Origin: Prevotella sp.
Lineage (GTDB): Bacteria > Bacteroidota > Bacteroidia > Bacteroidales > Bacteroidaceae
Reading direction: 5' to 3'
Length of the DNA: 13,426 nucleotides
Assembly (NCBI GenBank): GCA_017442765.1
Contig: JAFRZC010000200.1
Location: 1 to 13,426, forward strand
The first letter of the stretch is position 1. Each line of letters opens with the position of its first letter. A model generated the notes under the pieces. The model did not search any database, had not been told where the DNA came from, and worked only from the letters and a program-made list of their open reading frames with translations. Shown here one piece after another: positions 13,207-13,426 of this stretch. The position numbers and the translations under genes are program-made.

Positions 13207-13426
<220 letters not shown>

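Overview
The window looks like chromosomal DNA of a Bacteroidales bacterium, most likely Prevotella or a close relative. The evidence is: promoters of the Bacteroidetes TAnnTTTG type, mostly without Shine-Dalgarno sequences on the long genes; secreted proteins that end in a short Por/type-IX-like tail (YDLxGRR...KGxxIVNGKK); a Spi-type C10 cysteine protease; small 'MKKxYxIPTVxV' proteins; and many short dispersed intergenic repeats. This is inference from sequence character; no marker gene long enough for species placement is present.

Layout. (1) Positions 116-4731 hold a two-gene protease operon: a large secreted streptopain-like C10 protease with its own inhibitory propeptide, overlapping by ATGA an exported C1B (bleomycin hydrolase / PepC-like) cysteine peptidase. 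A very strong hairpin terminator follows. (2) Positions 4834-10977 hold three tandem paralogous transcription units (called A, B and C here). Each starts with the same promoter block: two 21-bp direct repeats at a fixed distance (56 bp) from TA(C/A)CTTTG. Each encodes a secreted protein with signal peptide, an N-terminal domain I do not recognise, a CBM26-like starch-binding module, a module shared with the C10 protease, and a sorting tail. No catalytic domain is visible in A-C. A and B are each followed about 20 bp later by a small acidic protein gene with a real Shine-Dalgarno; C is not. A and B carry 8-G and 7-G homopolymers in the signal-peptide codons, which could slip. (3) Positions 10978-11692 hold no gene but a stack of repeats: a terminator with a 50-bp tandem duplication, dispersed palindromic repeat copies, and a 135-bp palindrome enclosing four 22-bp AT-rich units. 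(4) On the minus strand, 11693-12985 encodes a membrane protein of the DUF4105/Lnb type (candidate lipoprotein N-acyltransferase) with a textbook Bacteroidetes promoter. (5) Divergent from it, the first 69 codons of dnaK begin at 13219, preceded by a sigma-54-like -24/-12 element and two palindromes.

How it may work together (inference): the A-C proteins and the C10 protease carry the same C-terminal module and tail, so they probably use the same export/anchoring route. A-C look like surface or secreted glycan-binding proteins under one shared regulator, with possible phase switching of A and B; the two proteases would handle extracellular and periplasmic protein/peptide degradation. The most unusual features are the shared twin-repeat promoter, the poly-G tracts, the acidic partner ORFs, and the dispersed repeat that has been accommodated in frame just before the sorting tail in the C10 protease and protein A.
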